In this document: piece after piece, positions 17,599 to 27,040 of the stretch
Numbering within the stretch: the first letter of the stretch is position 1
How the letters are laid out: every line of letters begins with the position of its first letter
Assembly: GCF_007747655.1 (NCBI RefSeq)
Contig: NZ_CP036274.1
Coordinates: 6,882,001-6,946,000 of the forward strand
Direction of reading: 5' to 3'
Length of the DNA: 64,000 bases
Source of the DNA: Anatilimnocola aggregata
GTDB taxonomy: Bacteria; Planctomycetota; Planctomycetia; Pirellulales; Pirellulaceae
Position numbers and translations under genes: made by a program
Notes under the pieces: model-generated
Seen by the model: the letters and a program-made list of their open reading frames with translations, nothing else
Told to the model about the DNA's origin: nothing
Databases searched by the model: none

Positions 17599-19614
17599 AT
17601 GCTTGTCTCTTGGAAATGGCTGCAAGAATACGTCACGCTCAACGTTTCGCACGCGGAACTCACGCAGCGGCTGATGATGGCGGGGCTGAACCACGAATCG
17701 ACCGAAGCAGCGGGCGCTGACTTCTGCATCGATCTCGAAATCACCAGCAACCGCCCCGATTGCCTAGGGCATATCGGTGTTGCCCGCGAAGCGGCCGTGC
17801 TGCTTGGCGAAAAGTTGAAAGTGCCGAAGCCCGAGCCAAAAACGGCGGGTGAGGCAATTGAAAAGTCGGTCAAGATTCAGATCGACGCTCCTGAGTTGTG
17901 TCCGCGCTATTCGGCCCGCCTGATCCGCGGCGTGAAGATCAAGCCTAGCCCCGCGTGGCTCGTCGAGCGATTGCAAACGATTGGTCAGCCGGCAATTAAC
18001 AACGTTGTCGATGTGTCGAACTACGTGCTGATGGAGTGTGGCCAGCCGTTGCATGCGTTCGACTTTCGCAAATTGGCCGCCGGGCAGATCATCGTCCGAC
18101 GGGCAAAGAACGAAGAGCAGTTCCCGGCCATCGATCACAAAACCTACACCCTCACCAGCGACATGTGCGTAATTGCGGACGCCGAGCGTCCAGTCGCACT
18201 CGCTGGCGTGATGGGTGGCGCAGAGACCGAAGTCACTGCCACGACGACCGACGTGCTGATCGAGTCGGCTCAGTTTGCGCCTCTGGCAGTGCGCGGCGCT
18301 TCACGCAAACTCAAACTCGCCAGCGACTCTTCCTATCGCTTTGAGCGCGGCACCGATCCGGCCGGCGTCGATTGGGCGAGCCTGCGAGCCTGCGAACTGA
18401 TCTTGCAGTTAGCCGGGGGCGAACTGGCACCTGGTGTAATCGACTTAGGACCGAAGGTGCCGGCTCCTCAGCCGATCGTGCTGCGGCTGTCGCAGCTCAA
18501 ACGCATCTTGGGAATCGAAATCCCTGCCCAAGAGGTCGAGCGGATTCTCGCCGCGCTGGGCTGCGGAATATCTGAGACAAGTGCCGCAAGTCTTACAGCA
18601 CTCCCGCCCCCCTGGCGTCGCGATTTGACGCGCGAGATCGACCTGGTGGAAGAAGCGGCACGGATTCATGGCTACGACAAGATTCCCGAAGATATTGGCG
18701 TGCCAATGGCGCCGTCGCACAAGAGCGATCACGACCGTGTGCTGCAAAAAGTTCGCCACACGATGACCGCCGCCGGTTTCGACGAAGCACTGACCACCAG
18801 CGTCGTCAGCGAAGCCTGGTCCAGCGCCTTCAGTCCGTGGACGCACGCCGCGCCGCTGGTTTGCAATCAGCCGATGCTCAAGGGGGCCGATCGCCTTCGC
18901 CGCAGCATTGTACCGAGTTTGCTCGAAAGTCGCCGGCTGAACGAATCGCTTGGCTGCGATAGCAGTCAACTGTTCGAGACCGCGCGCATCTATCTGCCGC
19001 TGGAAAACAGCTTGCCGCACGAGCAATGGTCGCTGGCTGCTGTCAGCGGGCATGACTTTTTAACGCTGAAGGGTGTGGTCGAAAGTGTACTCGCTCGGGT
19101 GAATCCAACCCTGCGGCTCGAAGTGGTCGAGTACCGTCATCCAATGTTAGTGGCCGATCATGCTGCCGAACTGCGTGTCGCCGGCCAGCGGTTCGGTTAC
19201 CTCGGCAAGTTGTCGCCCGCCGGTCTCAAACAGTTTGGCTTGCGCCGGGAAGCGACCATCGTGGAGTTCGATCTCGGCGCACTCGTGCCGCTTGCGGTCC
19301 TCACGCCGCATTACCAGACGCAGATCAGCTTTCCGGCCATTGCCCGCGATCTGAACCTGATCGTTGACGAACCGCTCCGGTGGTCGCAACTAGCGGGCAC
19401 CGTGCAAGCGGCAGCGGGCGAACGCTTGCAAGGCATTTCGTATCTCGATACCTATCGCGATGTGGAGAAAGACGGCGCTGGCAAGAAGCGACTGTTGTTC
19501 TCCGTGCAACTTCGCTCGGCCGAACGAACCCTGACCGGCGAAGAGGCGGATCAAATCATTCAGCGGATCGTCGATAGTTGTCAAACCAAGTTTGGCGCAA
19601 AACTGCTGGGCTAA
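17599..19614 (+). CDS. pheT: Phenylalanyl-tRNA synthetase beta subunit, short form
   Basis: 671 aa, against about 800 for most bacterial PheT. The N-terminal MLVSWKWLQEYV block passes directly into FCIDLEITSNRPDCLGHIGVAREAA. The roughly 110-residue OB-fold tRNA-binding insertion (B2) that normally separates them is therefore absent. The B3/B4 editing domain, the B5 domain (VPAPQPIVLRL...), the catalytic-like core and the C-terminal anticodon-binding FDX-ACB domain (QISFPAIARDLNLIVDE) are all present. The missing OB domain is discussed under findings. Confidence 0.93.
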   Translation: MLVSWKWLQEYVTLNVSHAELTQRLMMAGLNHESTEAAGADFCIDLEITSNRPDCLGHIGVAREAAVLLGEKLKVPKPEPKTAGEAIEKSVKIQIDAPELCPRYSARLIRGVKIKPSPAWLVERLQTIGQPAINNVVDVSNYVLMECGQPLHAFDFRKLAAGQIIVRRAKNEEQFPAIDHKTYTLTSDMCVIADAERPVALAGVMGGAETEVTATTTDVLIESAQFAPLAVRGASRKLKLASDSSYRFERGTDPAGVDWASLRACELILQLAGGELAPGVIDLGPKVPAPQPIVLRLSQLKRILGIEIPAQEVERILAALGCGISETSAASLTALPPPWRRDLTREIDLVEEAARIHGYDKIPEDIGVPMAPSHKSDHDRVLQKVRHTMTAAGFDEALTTSVVSEAWSSAFSPWTHAAPLVCNQPMLKGADRLRRSIVPSLLESRRLNESLGCDSSQLFETARIYLPLENSLPHEQWSLAAVSGHDFLTLKGVVESVLARVNPTLRLEVVEYRHPMLVADHAAELRVAGQRFGYLGKLSPAGLKQFGLRREATIVEFDLGALVPLAVLTPHYQTQISFPAIARDLNLIVDEPLRWSQLAGTVQAAAGERLQGISYLDTYRDVEKDGAGKKRLLFSVQLRSAERTLTGEEADQIIQRIVDSCQTKFGAKLLG

Positions 19615-19806
19615 GCAGGAGATATTATTCGCTTCTTGACTGCCCACATTTTGCTAGCGGATCGCTGCGACCGCTCCTCCTCCAATTGACCCAACTCGCT
19701 ATCGCCGTTAATGTTGAGCGATTGGCTCGAAGGCGACAAGACGCTGATCGAGCCGCCAGAATTGGGGTGGCGGGCGGCGGAAAATTGGTGAAGGAAACCA
19801 GAGAAC

Positions 19807-20820
19807 GTGAAGTACGCAGCGGTAGGACCTATCGCGATCCATCTGCCGGAACGAGTGGAGACGAACGCCCAACTCAAAGCGGCTTATCCCAATTGGGATA
19901 TGGACACGATCTTTGAGAAGACCGGCATCGCGGCCCGGCACATCGCTGCGCCGGACGAATGCGCGTCCGACCTCGCGGTGAAAGCTTGCCAAAAACTGTT
20001 CGCCGAAAACGACATCGACCCCAAGAGCATCGACTTCGTCCTCCTCTGCACGCAGACACCAGACTATCCCCTGCCGACGACCGCTTGCCTGGTGCAAGAT
20101 CGCCTGGGCCTGAGGACGAACATCGGGGCGCTCGACTTCAATCTGGGCTGCTCCGGATTTGTGTATGGCCTGTCGCTAGCCGATGGGTTGATTCGGGGCG
20201 GCTCGATCAAACGCGTGCTGCTCATCACGGCCGAGACTTACAGCAAGTACATCCACGAAGGAGACCGCAGCTTGCGGACGATCTTCGGCGATGCTGCTGC
20301 GGCGACTCTCGTCGAAGCAGCGAGCGAGCCCTCGCTGACCGCGTTTCAGTTCGGCACCGATGGCACTGGTGCCGATACGCTGCTGGTCACGCGCGGCGGT
20401 AATCGCCCAGCGTCCGACTGCATCAAGCCGCGCCATCGTCAGCGTTGGGAGAGCGCCCTCTACATGGACGGCCCCAGCCTGATCAATTTCACCGTCAGCG
20501 CGGTGCCGCAACTGGTCGACGACATTCTGCAAGCGGCCAATCTGAAAGAACCGGCCATCGATCTGTATCTGTTTCACCAGGCCACTCGCAAAATGCTCGA
20601 TCAGCTGCGCGAGCGATTGAACATTCCTGCAGAGCGAATGCCAATGGCCATGGAGCAGTGCGGCAACACCGTTTCGTCCACGCTGCCAATTCTGATCGAC
20701 TCGCTTCGCCGCAGCGGCAAGCTCAATCGCCAAATGCGCAACATGCTGATCGGCTTCGGCGTCGGCTGGTCCTGGGCCGGCTGCGTATGGCAAGACCGCT
20801 GGCGGAAAGACGCGACGTAG
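19807..20820 (+). CDS. 3-oxoacyl-ACP synthase III-like enzyme (FabH family)
   Basis: 337 aa. The thiolase-fold triad is visible: Cys in NLGCSGFVYGL, His in LFHQATRKMLDQL, and Asn in CGNTVSSTLPI. FabH condenses acetyl-CoA or branched primers with malonyl-ACP at the start of fatty acid synthesis; relatives make polyketides or beta-ketones. The gene stands alone, away from a fab cluster, so a specialised lipid role is as likely as the housekeeping one. Long intergenic gaps lie on both sides. Confidence 0.85.
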   Translation: MKYAAVGPIAIHLPERVETNAQLKAAYPNWDMDTIFEKTGIAARHIAAPDECASDLAVKACQKLFAENDIDPKSIDFVLLCTQTPDYPLPTTACLVQDRLGLRTNIGALDFNLGCSGFVYGLSLADGLIRGGSIKRVLLITAETYSKYIHEGDRSLRTIFGDAAAATLVEAASEPSLTAFQFGTDGTGADTLLVTRGGNRPASDCIKPRHRQRWESALYMDGPSLINFTVSAVPQLVDDILQAANLKEPAIDLYLFHQATRKMLDQLRERLNIPAERMPMAMEQCGNTVSSTLPILIDSLRRSGKLNRQMRNMLIGFGVGWSWAGCVWQDRWRKDAT

Positions 20821-20925
20821 TGATTTCGTTGCGGGCTTCCAGCAAGGCAGATTGATTCCCGGCGTGCGGCACCTTACCTTGTGTCGAACTACCAAGATGC
20901 CATCCCGCCTGCGGAGTTTCCCTGA

Positions 20926-21594
20926 ATGCCCGCCCCGAACGATCAGCCCATTACCCTCGCCCTGATGCGGCAGGTTTTTTATTCCGCCGTGGTTTGCGAC
21001 GCGCTCGATGCCATGGGCTATCCCCACCAGTCGCCGCGCGTGCAGTTGAAACCGCTCACAACCACCGGTGTGCTCATTGGCCGTTGCAAGACAACCCTTT
21101 GGGCCGATATGGCTCATCCCGACCCGCAGCCTTACGACCTGGAACTGAAGGCTGTCGATACTTGCCAGCCCGATGACGTGCTGATTGCCGCAGCCGGTGG
21201 TTCGATGCGTTCCGGCTTGTGGGGCGAACTCCTGTCGACCGCTGCCCGCCGGAGCGGTTGCGTGGGAACGATCGTCGACGGAGCCGTGCGCGATGTGAAC
21301 AAGATGAGCGCAATGGGCTTTCCGATCTGGGCCCGCGGCACGTGCCTGTACGATAGCAAGGACCGGAATCGCGTCATCGATATCGATGTGCCGGTCGAAA
21401 TTGACGGCGTTCGTTTTTCGCCCGGCGATCTGGTCGTGGCCGATATCGACGGCATTGTCGTCGTGCCGCGCGAGATTGAAGACAAGGTCGTGCAATATGC
21501 GTGGAATAAAGTGAACGACGAAAACGTCGTTCGCCAGGCAATTGCCGACGGCATGACCGCCACGGCTGCCTTTCAAAAGTATGGCGTGCTGTAA
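20926..21594 (+). CDS. RraA family protein
   Basis: 222 aa. The signature GLWGELLSTAARRSGCVG followed by TIVDGAVRDV (Gly-rich loop plus the Arg-Asp pair that holds the metal and substrate) places it in the RraA/HMG-aldolase superfamily. Members are either regulators of RNase E or class II aldolases/oxaloacetate decarboxylases acting on 4-hydroxy-4-methyl-2-oxoglutarate. Planctomycetes lack a classical RraA-RNase E pairing, so an aldolase or decarboxylase activity is the better guess. Confidence 0.8.
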   Translation: MPAPNDQPITLALMRQVFYSAVVCDALDAMGYPHQSPRVQLKPLTTTGVLIGRCKTTLWADMAHPDPQPYDLELKAVDTCQPDDVLIAAAGGSMRSGLWGELLSTAARRSGCVGTIVDGAVRDVNKMSAMGFPIWARGTCLYDSKDRNRVIDIDVPVEIDGVRFSPGDLVVADIDGIVVVPREIEDKVVQYAWNKVNDENVVRQAIADGMTATAAFQKYGVL

Positions 21595-21719
21595 TTCACC
21601 GCGCCCGTTTTTGCGGTTGGCGCTCGAAAGTCATCTTCCCTCATTTGTCCCGATTTTTTTCGAAACACTTCGTACAGACGAGCGTTATCTCTCCGAATCA
21701 CTTCCTCCGGAGATTCGCC

Positions 21720-22217
21720 ATGAACACGTTCGACTCGCGTGCCACGCGCTTCACCCTCACGCTCTTGTGCGTTGCAGCTACGGCTATCAGTACCATTGCT
21801 GAAGAGACCGAAGAACGTAAGCTTCGCCCGGTCAAACCACGGGCAAAGGAATCCATTCCCGATCGCTATGCCGCTCGAGCCGAAGCCATATGGCAGGCCC
21901 GTAGCAAAGTGAACGAAAAGGGAAATGCCACGGAATTTGCCGGTCGCTGGCGCATGAAACTGCCGGCAGGCTTCGAGTACGACGTGCTCCTTTCAATGCG
22001 AGATGATGGCCTGCTCGAGCTGAGTTCCCCTGGGCATGCGCTCAATTCACTGGGAGACTTCGCCTGTATCGACAATCAGTTAAGACTCGTGAAACCTCGT
22101 CACGACCATGTCGCCGACTTCGTCTGGCGCTATCGCGACGGCCTCTTCGAACTGATTCGAGAAGACCATGGCCACGGCGCGAACTATCGCGGCGCAACAA
22201 TGACGCGGCTGAAGTAA
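21720..22217 (+). CDS. Secreted hypothetical protein (165 aa)
   Basis: The ATG at 21720 follows CGGAGA at suitable distance; an upstream in-frame start at 21645 does not. A signal peptide (FTLTLLCVAATAISTIAEE) is followed by a basic linker and a beta-rich domain (FAGRWRMKLPAGFEYDVLLSM..., FACIDNQLRLVKP). It resembles a small ligand-binding or lipocalin-like fold only in general pattern. No family recognised. Confidence 0.6.
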   Translation: MNTFDSRATRFTLTLLCVAATAISTIAEETEERKLRPVKPRAKESIPDRYAARAEAIWQARSKVNEKGNATEFAGRWRMKLPAGFEYDVLLSMRDDGLLELSSPGHALNSLGDFACIDNQLRLVKPRHDHVADFVWRYRDGLFELIREDHGHGANYRGATMTRLK

Positions 22218-22233
22218 CCGAGCTCGCGACGAA

Positions 22234-23352
22234 CTAACCCCGCGCTGCCAGCGGCTGCCATTTTCGTTCGGCCAGGCCGGTGTAAATGGCGCGCGGGCGA
22301 ATCAGGCGGTTGTTATCGAGTTGCTCGATGATGTGAGCACTCCAGCCCACGATGCGGGCGACGACGAATAGCGGCGTATACAGGTCGATAGGCAGTCCCA
22401 GGTAGTGATAGAGTCGGGCACAGGGCCAATCGACATTCGGCGGCAGCTTTTTTTCGGTGCGGACGATGGTCTCGATGATCTCAGCCGTTTGTTCGAGGTC
22501 GTCGTGACCGGTTTCTTTCGCCACGGCCGTCGTCAGCGTCTTCAAGTAAACAGCGCGCGGGTCGCCATCTTTATAAACGCGATGGCCGAATCCCATAATC
22601 CGCCGCTTTTCGGCGAGTGCTTTGCGAATCCAAGCTTCTGCCTCGGCTGGCGAACTCACTTCTTGGAGCACTTCCATGGCCCGTTCATTGGCACCGCCGT
22701 GCAGTGGACCTTTGAGCGCGCCGATGGCAGCAGTAATGCCGGAATGTAAATCGGAGAGGGTCGAAACCACGCAGCGGGCCGAAAATGCCGAGGCGTTGAA
22801 CTCGTGCTCGGCATACAGGATGAAAGAGACATCGAGCGCCTTCACCTGCCGCTCGCTGGGCTTCTCGCCCCGCAGCATCCAGAGGAAATTGGCCGGTAAG
22901 GACAGCCCCTGATCGGCGGCAATGACTTGCTGGCCATCCTTCAGCCGCTGGCGGGCCGCAACGATGATCGGCATCTTGGCGATCAGTCGTTCCGATTTGC
23001 GCACATTGGCATCGTGGCTGTTGTCGTTGACTTCCGGCTCCCAGTGGGCGAGCAGGCTGGCGGCGGAGCGCAGGACATCCATCGTCGAAGCCGATTTTGG
23101 GATCGAACGAAGCGTGTCGATCACTTCCGGCGGCACGTGCGCTGCTTCGGTTAGCCGCTGCCGAAACGACGCCGCTTGAGCGGCCGTGGGCAACTCGCCG
23201 TGCAACACCAGGTAGGCGACTTCTTCGTAGTTAGATTTCTCCCCCAATTCTTCGATGGTGTAACCGCGATACGTGAGCCCCGTTTCCACGGTGCTGACAG
23301 CTGTTTCGCCGGCGACGATGCCTTCCAGTCCTGGGCTATACGATTCGGTCAT
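22234..23352 (-). CDS. Citrate synthase / 2-methylcitrate synthase
   Basis: 372 aa, the length of the short type II-like bacterial enzymes that include GltA2 and PrpC. Active-site segments are GPLHGGANERAMEVL (His), MGFGHRVYKDGDPRA (His) and the final RPRAIYTG (Arg); the Asp lies in the last quarter. The gene directly follows the PrpB-like lyase gene (55-base gap, same strand), so 2-methylcitrate synthesis from propionyl-CoA is plausible. No prpD lies nearby, so an ordinary TCA role cannot be excluded. Confidence 0.9.
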   Translation of the reverse strand: MTESYSPGLEGIVAGETAVSTVETGLTYRGYTIEELGEKSNYEEVAYLVLHGELPTAAQAASFRQRLTEAAHVPPEVIDTLRSIPKSASTMDVLRSAASLLAHWEPEVNDNSHDANVRKSERLIAKMPIIVAARQRLKDGQQVIAADQGLSLPANFLWMLRGEKPSERQVKALDVSFILYAEHEFNASAFSARCVVSTLSDLHSGITAAIGALKGPLHGGANERAMEVLQEVSSPAEAEAWIRKALAEKRRIMGFGHRVYKDGDPRAVYLKTLTTAVAKETGHDDLEQTAEIIETIVRTEKKLPPNVDWPCARLYHYLGLPIDLYTPLFVVARIVGWSAHIIEQLDNNRLIRPRAIYTGLAERKWQPLAARG

Positions 23353-23407
23353 AATGATTCTTCGAGGGAGAGGATGAAGTCAAACGACGAATTCAATTAA
23401 TTCTGCA

Positions 23408-24367
23408 TCAGTTTCCACTGCCGCCAAAATGAGCCCGGTCTCGCTCTTCGAAATCTTGATAGTCGAGCAGGTCGTAAAGTTCTTCGCGGGTTTGCATCAA
23501 ATCGAGCAGCGACTCCTGCGAACCTTCGGTGGCCAACACGGCGAGGGCCGCTTCCGCAGCTTTCATGGCCACACGCAGGAGCGTGACGGGATACAACACG
23601 GCAGAGTAACCCATGCCAGCCAGATCGTCGAGCGAAAGTAACGGGCTCTTGCCGAACTCCGTCATGTTGGCCATCAGCGGAGCTTCGATTTCCTTGGCGA
23701 AGCGTGCGAACTCTTCGGGAGTGGCGAGCGCCTCGGGAAAAATCCAATCGGCACCAGCTGCCAAATACTTATGCGCGCGGGCAATCGCGTCGTCGATGTT
23801 CGTCACGCCGCGCGCGTCGGTGCGGGCGATGATCACCGTATCGGGATCGCTGCGCGCGCCAGAAGCGGCGCGAATCTTCGCGCACATCGCTTCGACATCG
23901 ACGAGCGTCTTGCCCGACAGATGGCCGCACCGCTTCGGCATCACCTGATCTTCGAGTTGAATCGCAGCGGCCCCCGCTGCTTCCAGTTCGACAATCGTCC
24001 GCTCCACATTCATGGCTTCGCCGAAACCCGTATCGGCATCGACGATGACAGGGAGCGTCATGGTGCGGGTCAAATAAGTCGTCTGCTGGGCCAGTTCAGT
24101 CAGCGTGAAAAGTCCCACGTCGGGCAGGCCAAAGACGCCGGCCGAGAAAACGGCACCAGACAGATAGACCGCGTCGTAACCCATCCGCTGAATCAGCCGG
24201 GCGAACAGCGCATTGGGGGCACCAGGGATCTGAATCGTCGAGTCTTCGATCAACAACCGCAGCTGCTTGCCGGGGGACGCATAGTCATCCGGATGGAAGC
24301 CCCCCTGGTCGTGATCGTGACCGTCGTGATCGTGGTCGCAGTTTTCGTGATCGTGTGGCTCAGCCAT
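23408..24367 (-). CDS. Isocitrate lyase/PEP mutase family enzyme, PrpB-like, with His-rich N-terminus
   Basis: 319 aa. Residues about 3-27 are a His/Asp run (HDHENCDHDHDGHDHD), which probably binds metal ions. The rest is a TIM-barrel lyase with the metal-binding DADTGFGEA and the catalytic KRCGHLSGK, where K-(K/R)-CGH is the 2-methylisocitrate lyase/isocitrate lyase signature. It cleaves 2-methylisocitrate to pyruvate and succinate if it is a true PrpB. It is the first gene of a pair with the citrate-synthase-like gene. Confidence 0.87.
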   Translation of the reverse strand: MAEPHDHENCDHDHDGHDHDQGGFHPDDYASPGKQLRLLIEDSTIQIPGAPNALFARLIQRMGYDAVYLSGAVFSAGVFGLPDVGLFTLTELAQQTTYLTRTMTLPVIVDADTGFGEAMNVERTIVELEAAGAAAIQLEDQVMPKRCGHLSGKTLVDVEAMCAKIRAASGARSDPDTVIIARTDARGVTNIDDAIARAHKYLAAGADWIFPEALATPEEFARFAKEIEAPLMANMTEFGKSPLLSLDDLAGMGYSAVLYPVTLLRVAMKAAEAALAVLATEGSQESLLDLMQTREELYDLLDYQDFEERDRAHFGGSGN

Positions 24368-24459
24368 GAGAATTCATCGTTCCAAAGGAAAAAACTAGCA
24401 GCCTGCGAATGATAGGCGTCAGCGTGAAGCGGGGCCAGTAGTGCGGTTGCAGCGAATGG

Positions 24460-25323
24460 TCACGTTCCTCGCCCAGGTCCGAACCACTCGATATGTTTAC
24501 GCGGACAATAGTGAAAGCCTTGCTGCTGGCAATAAGGGAGCAGCCAATCAGTCCGCTGCTGCAATTCGACCGGTTCGATGCCCTGGGGCATCAGCCACAC
24601 GTGCTTGGCATCCACCTGCGGAAAATCATGCAGCCATTGTTCAACGGCCTCGCAATCAGCCGGACTATCGATCACAAACTTGAGTTGATAATCGTATTCC
24701 TCGATCAACTTGCGAATGACGGCTGGCTGATGCCGGTCTCGCTCATGGCGGTCACTCCAGTTTCCTGCTCCCTGTCTCACGGGGGTCGAACTGGCCAGCT
24801 TGGGGCTGATCGACATCAGGTCACAAGCGACGGGCAAATAGAGCGTGCCGGAAGTCTCGATTGTAATGTGCCAATCTCGCGCCCGCAGTTCCTCGCAGAG
24901 CGGAATCATTTCGGCAAAGAGCATCGGCTCACCACCGGTAATGATCACGTGCGCGAGAGCGACTTTATCAGCGGGCTGACCAGCTTTGGCAAGTAACTTG
25001 ACCCACGACCCGCCGCGGTCCTTGAGTTGTTCCACAGCGGCAACGATTTCCACCACGTCGCGATCTTCCCCCTCGGGCCGCCAACTGGTGAATGGGGTAT
25101 CGCAAAACCAGCAGCGCAAGTTGCAACCACTAGCGCGAACCAGCGCGCTGGGGGTGCCAGTCAGGCGTCCCTCTCCTTGTAACGAAGAATAGATCTCGGC
25201 AATTCGCACGTGTGATTCAGTTCGGTCTGTAACGAAAAAGCGCTGCGCGCGGAACGTTTCGATAAAAATGCATTGTACCGTTGCGGGCGGATTTTCGGTC
25301 ATGGGAGTGGCCAAACCCAGCAC
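24460..25323 (-). CDS. queE: 7-carboxy-7-deazaguanine synthase (radical SAM)
   Basis: Up to 287 aa. The conserved body begins at IAEIYSSLQGEG, with a GTG at 25209 just before it (249 aa). The roughly 38 residues upstream are probably untranslated or a weak extension. The radical-SAM cluster motif is CNLRCWFCDTPFTSW (Cx3Cx2C, as in QueE), followed by ITGGEPMLFAEM. The enzyme makes the deazaguanine ring for queuosine. It is a single gene on the reverse strand, with no queC/queD in view. Confidence 0.9.
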   Translation of the reverse strand: MLGLATPMTENPPATVQCIFIETFRAQRFFVTDRTESHVRIAEIYSSLQGEGRLTGTPSALVRASGCNLRCWFCDTPFTSWRPEGEDRDVVEIVAAVEQLKDRGGSWVKLLAKAGQPADKVALAHVIITGGEPMLFAEMIPLCEELRARDWHITIETSGTLYLPVACDLMSISPKLASSTPVRQGAGNWSDRHERDRHQPAVIRKLIEEYDYQLKFVIDSPADCEAVEQWLHDFPQVDAKHVWLMPQGIEPVELQQRTDWLLPYCQQQGFHYCPRKHIEWFGPGRGT

Positions 25324-25459
25324 TTAACCGGCGGTTGTGACGTTTGTGCCTCGGACTCCAAATGCGGAGTTGCGCAAGGGTTTTCCGAAGAATTAGACAC
25401 TCGGCGACTGTGACCTAGTTTTCCGAAAGGAACATGACGCCAAACCTCCACGTGCCCGC

Positions 25460-27025
25460 GTGGCGTGTTCCCGTGTCCTCTCTCCTCGCTCGACAGTCGT
25501 TACCGTGAACCATCCCAACCGATTCATTTCGACAACGCCGGTGCTGTTCTTAGCAGCTGTGCTCACCGCGATTGGCCTGTGCTGGGCCGTCGAGGTGTGG
25601 GTGGGCAAGCCCTCGCTCATGGCGCGAGCGGCATTTCTGACGGGGGGCGCTGCGCTGGCGGTGCTGGTGAGCGGACTTAGTGCGGAACGGCATGTCCTCG
25701 CCTGCCAGACCGCGAAGAGATACATCGAAATGCTTTGCCAGCTGGACGTTAACTCCTGGCTCAGCAGCAATAGCAACACCATGCCCGATCTGCCGGCCAG
25801 CAATTCTTTTCGCCCCGTGCTCAATAGCGTACGGCAATGCCTGCACCAGATGGCGGAGCGCGTGGAGTATGCCGAACATCAACGAACGGCCGCCGAAGCG
25901 CGCGTCCATCGCGTGGCGGTCGAACGCGATCAGTTGAAAGAAATCCTCAGCGGAATGAACGATCCGGTCGTGGCCATCGACTCGTTTGGCGAAGTAATTC
26001 TCGCCAATGCGCCGGCTACTAAGTTGCTGCACTTGCCCGATTCGCTCGATGCCCACCCGGCACTCGAACAACTGGCCCGCTGCGAAGCATTGGTTGGATT
26101 GTTGACCGAAACCCGCAAGCGCCGCGTGCCTACGCATCGCTCGGCGGAGGTGAATCTGCCCGATGACACCGGGCGGCAACATTGGTTCCGCATCAGCTGC
26201 AAGACATTCGCCGATGAAGCCGGGACGCAAGAAGTAACACGCTCGGCCAACGGCAAATCAAGCGTTGAATCGCTGCCGGGTGGCCAGGGTGTGGTCGCCG
26301 TGCTCACCGACATCACGCACGAGAAAGCGATCCAAAAGCGGAATGCCGAGTTTGTCTCCGCCGTCAGCCACGAAATGAAAACTCCTCTCTCCAGCGTGCG
26401 GGCCTATGTCGAACTGCTCGCCGACGGCGATGCTGAGGACGAAGCCACTCGCGAAGAATTCCTCGGCGTCATTCATAGCCAGACGGAACGGCTGCAACGG
26501 CTGATCGATAACTTGCTGAACCTGTCGCGCATCGAAGCTGGCGTGGTGCACGTGAACAAAGCGCCGCGCTCGCTCAACGAATTGCTCGAAGAAGCCGTGA
26601 ACCTGTTGCAACCCGCTGCGACCCACAAGCAGATGCGGCTGGTCACCGACCTCAGCCCGCTCTACCTTGGTGTGCTGGCCGATCGAGACACGCTTCTGCA
26701 AGCGGCCATCAACTTGGTTTCGAACGCGCTCAAATACACGCCCGAAGGCGGCACGGTTACCGTGCGTAGCCGCCTGGCCGATGAAAGCGTCGTCTTCGAA
26801 GTGCAAGACACCGGCGTGGGACTTTCGCCCGAAGATCGCCAGAAGGTGTTCGAGAAGTTCTATCGCGTGAAGAAAGATCAACAGATGGCAGCCGGCACCG
26901 GGCTGGGTTTGCCACTGGTCAAGCATATCGTCGAAGACGTCCACGGTGGCCGCATTGAGGTCGAGAGTGAACTCGGCCGAGGCAGCACCTTTCGCATCAT
27001 TTTGCCGAGCCAAAGCTCCTCGTAA
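25460..27025 (+). CDS. Membrane sensor histidine kinase with PAS domain
   Basis: Up to 521 aa (GTG at 25460); another start is the GTG at 25505. Two hydrophobic helices lie at about 23-70 and a coiled coil at about 120-155. A PAS-like domain follows (about 160-300: MNDPVVAIDSFGEVILAN). HisKA has the phospho-acceptor His in FVSAVSHEMKTPLSSV, and HATPase_c has N (LVSNALKY), G1 (DTGVGLSPED) and G2 (GTGLGLPLVK) boxes. It probably signals to the receiver protein directly downstream (15-base gap). The context suggests control of the pilus/secretion genes. Confidence 0.88.
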   Translation: MACSRVLSPRSTVVTVNHPNRFISTTPVLFLAAVLTAIGLCWAVEVWVGKPSLMARAAFLTGGAALAVLVSGLSAERHVLACQTAKRYIEMLCQLDVNSWLSSNSNTMPDLPASNSFRPVLNSVRQCLHQMAERVEYAEHQRTAAEARVHRVAVERDQLKEILSGMNDPVVAIDSFGEVILANAPATKLLHLPDSLDAHPALEQLARCEALVGLLTETRKRRVPTHRSAEVNLPDDTGRQHWFRISCKTFADEAGTQEVTRSANGKSSVESLPGGQGVVAVLTDITHEKAIQKRNAEFVSAVSHEMKTPLSSVRAYVELLADGDAEDEATREEFLGVIHSQTERLQRLIDNLLNLSRIEAGVVHVNKAPRSLNELLEEAVNLLQPAATHKQMRLVTDLSPLYLGVLADRDTLLQAAINLVSNALKYTPEGGTVTVRSRLADESVVFEVQDTGVGLSPEDRQKVFEKFYRVKKDQQMAAGTGLGLPLVKHIVEDVHGGRIEVESELGRGSTFRIILPSQSSS

Positions 27026-27040
27026 GAAGCGAGAAACCTT

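Noticed and set aside
20176-21576. Reverse-strand frame of 466 codons
   Set aside because: It is opposite the FabH-like and RraA genes, which have clear motifs on the forward strand.
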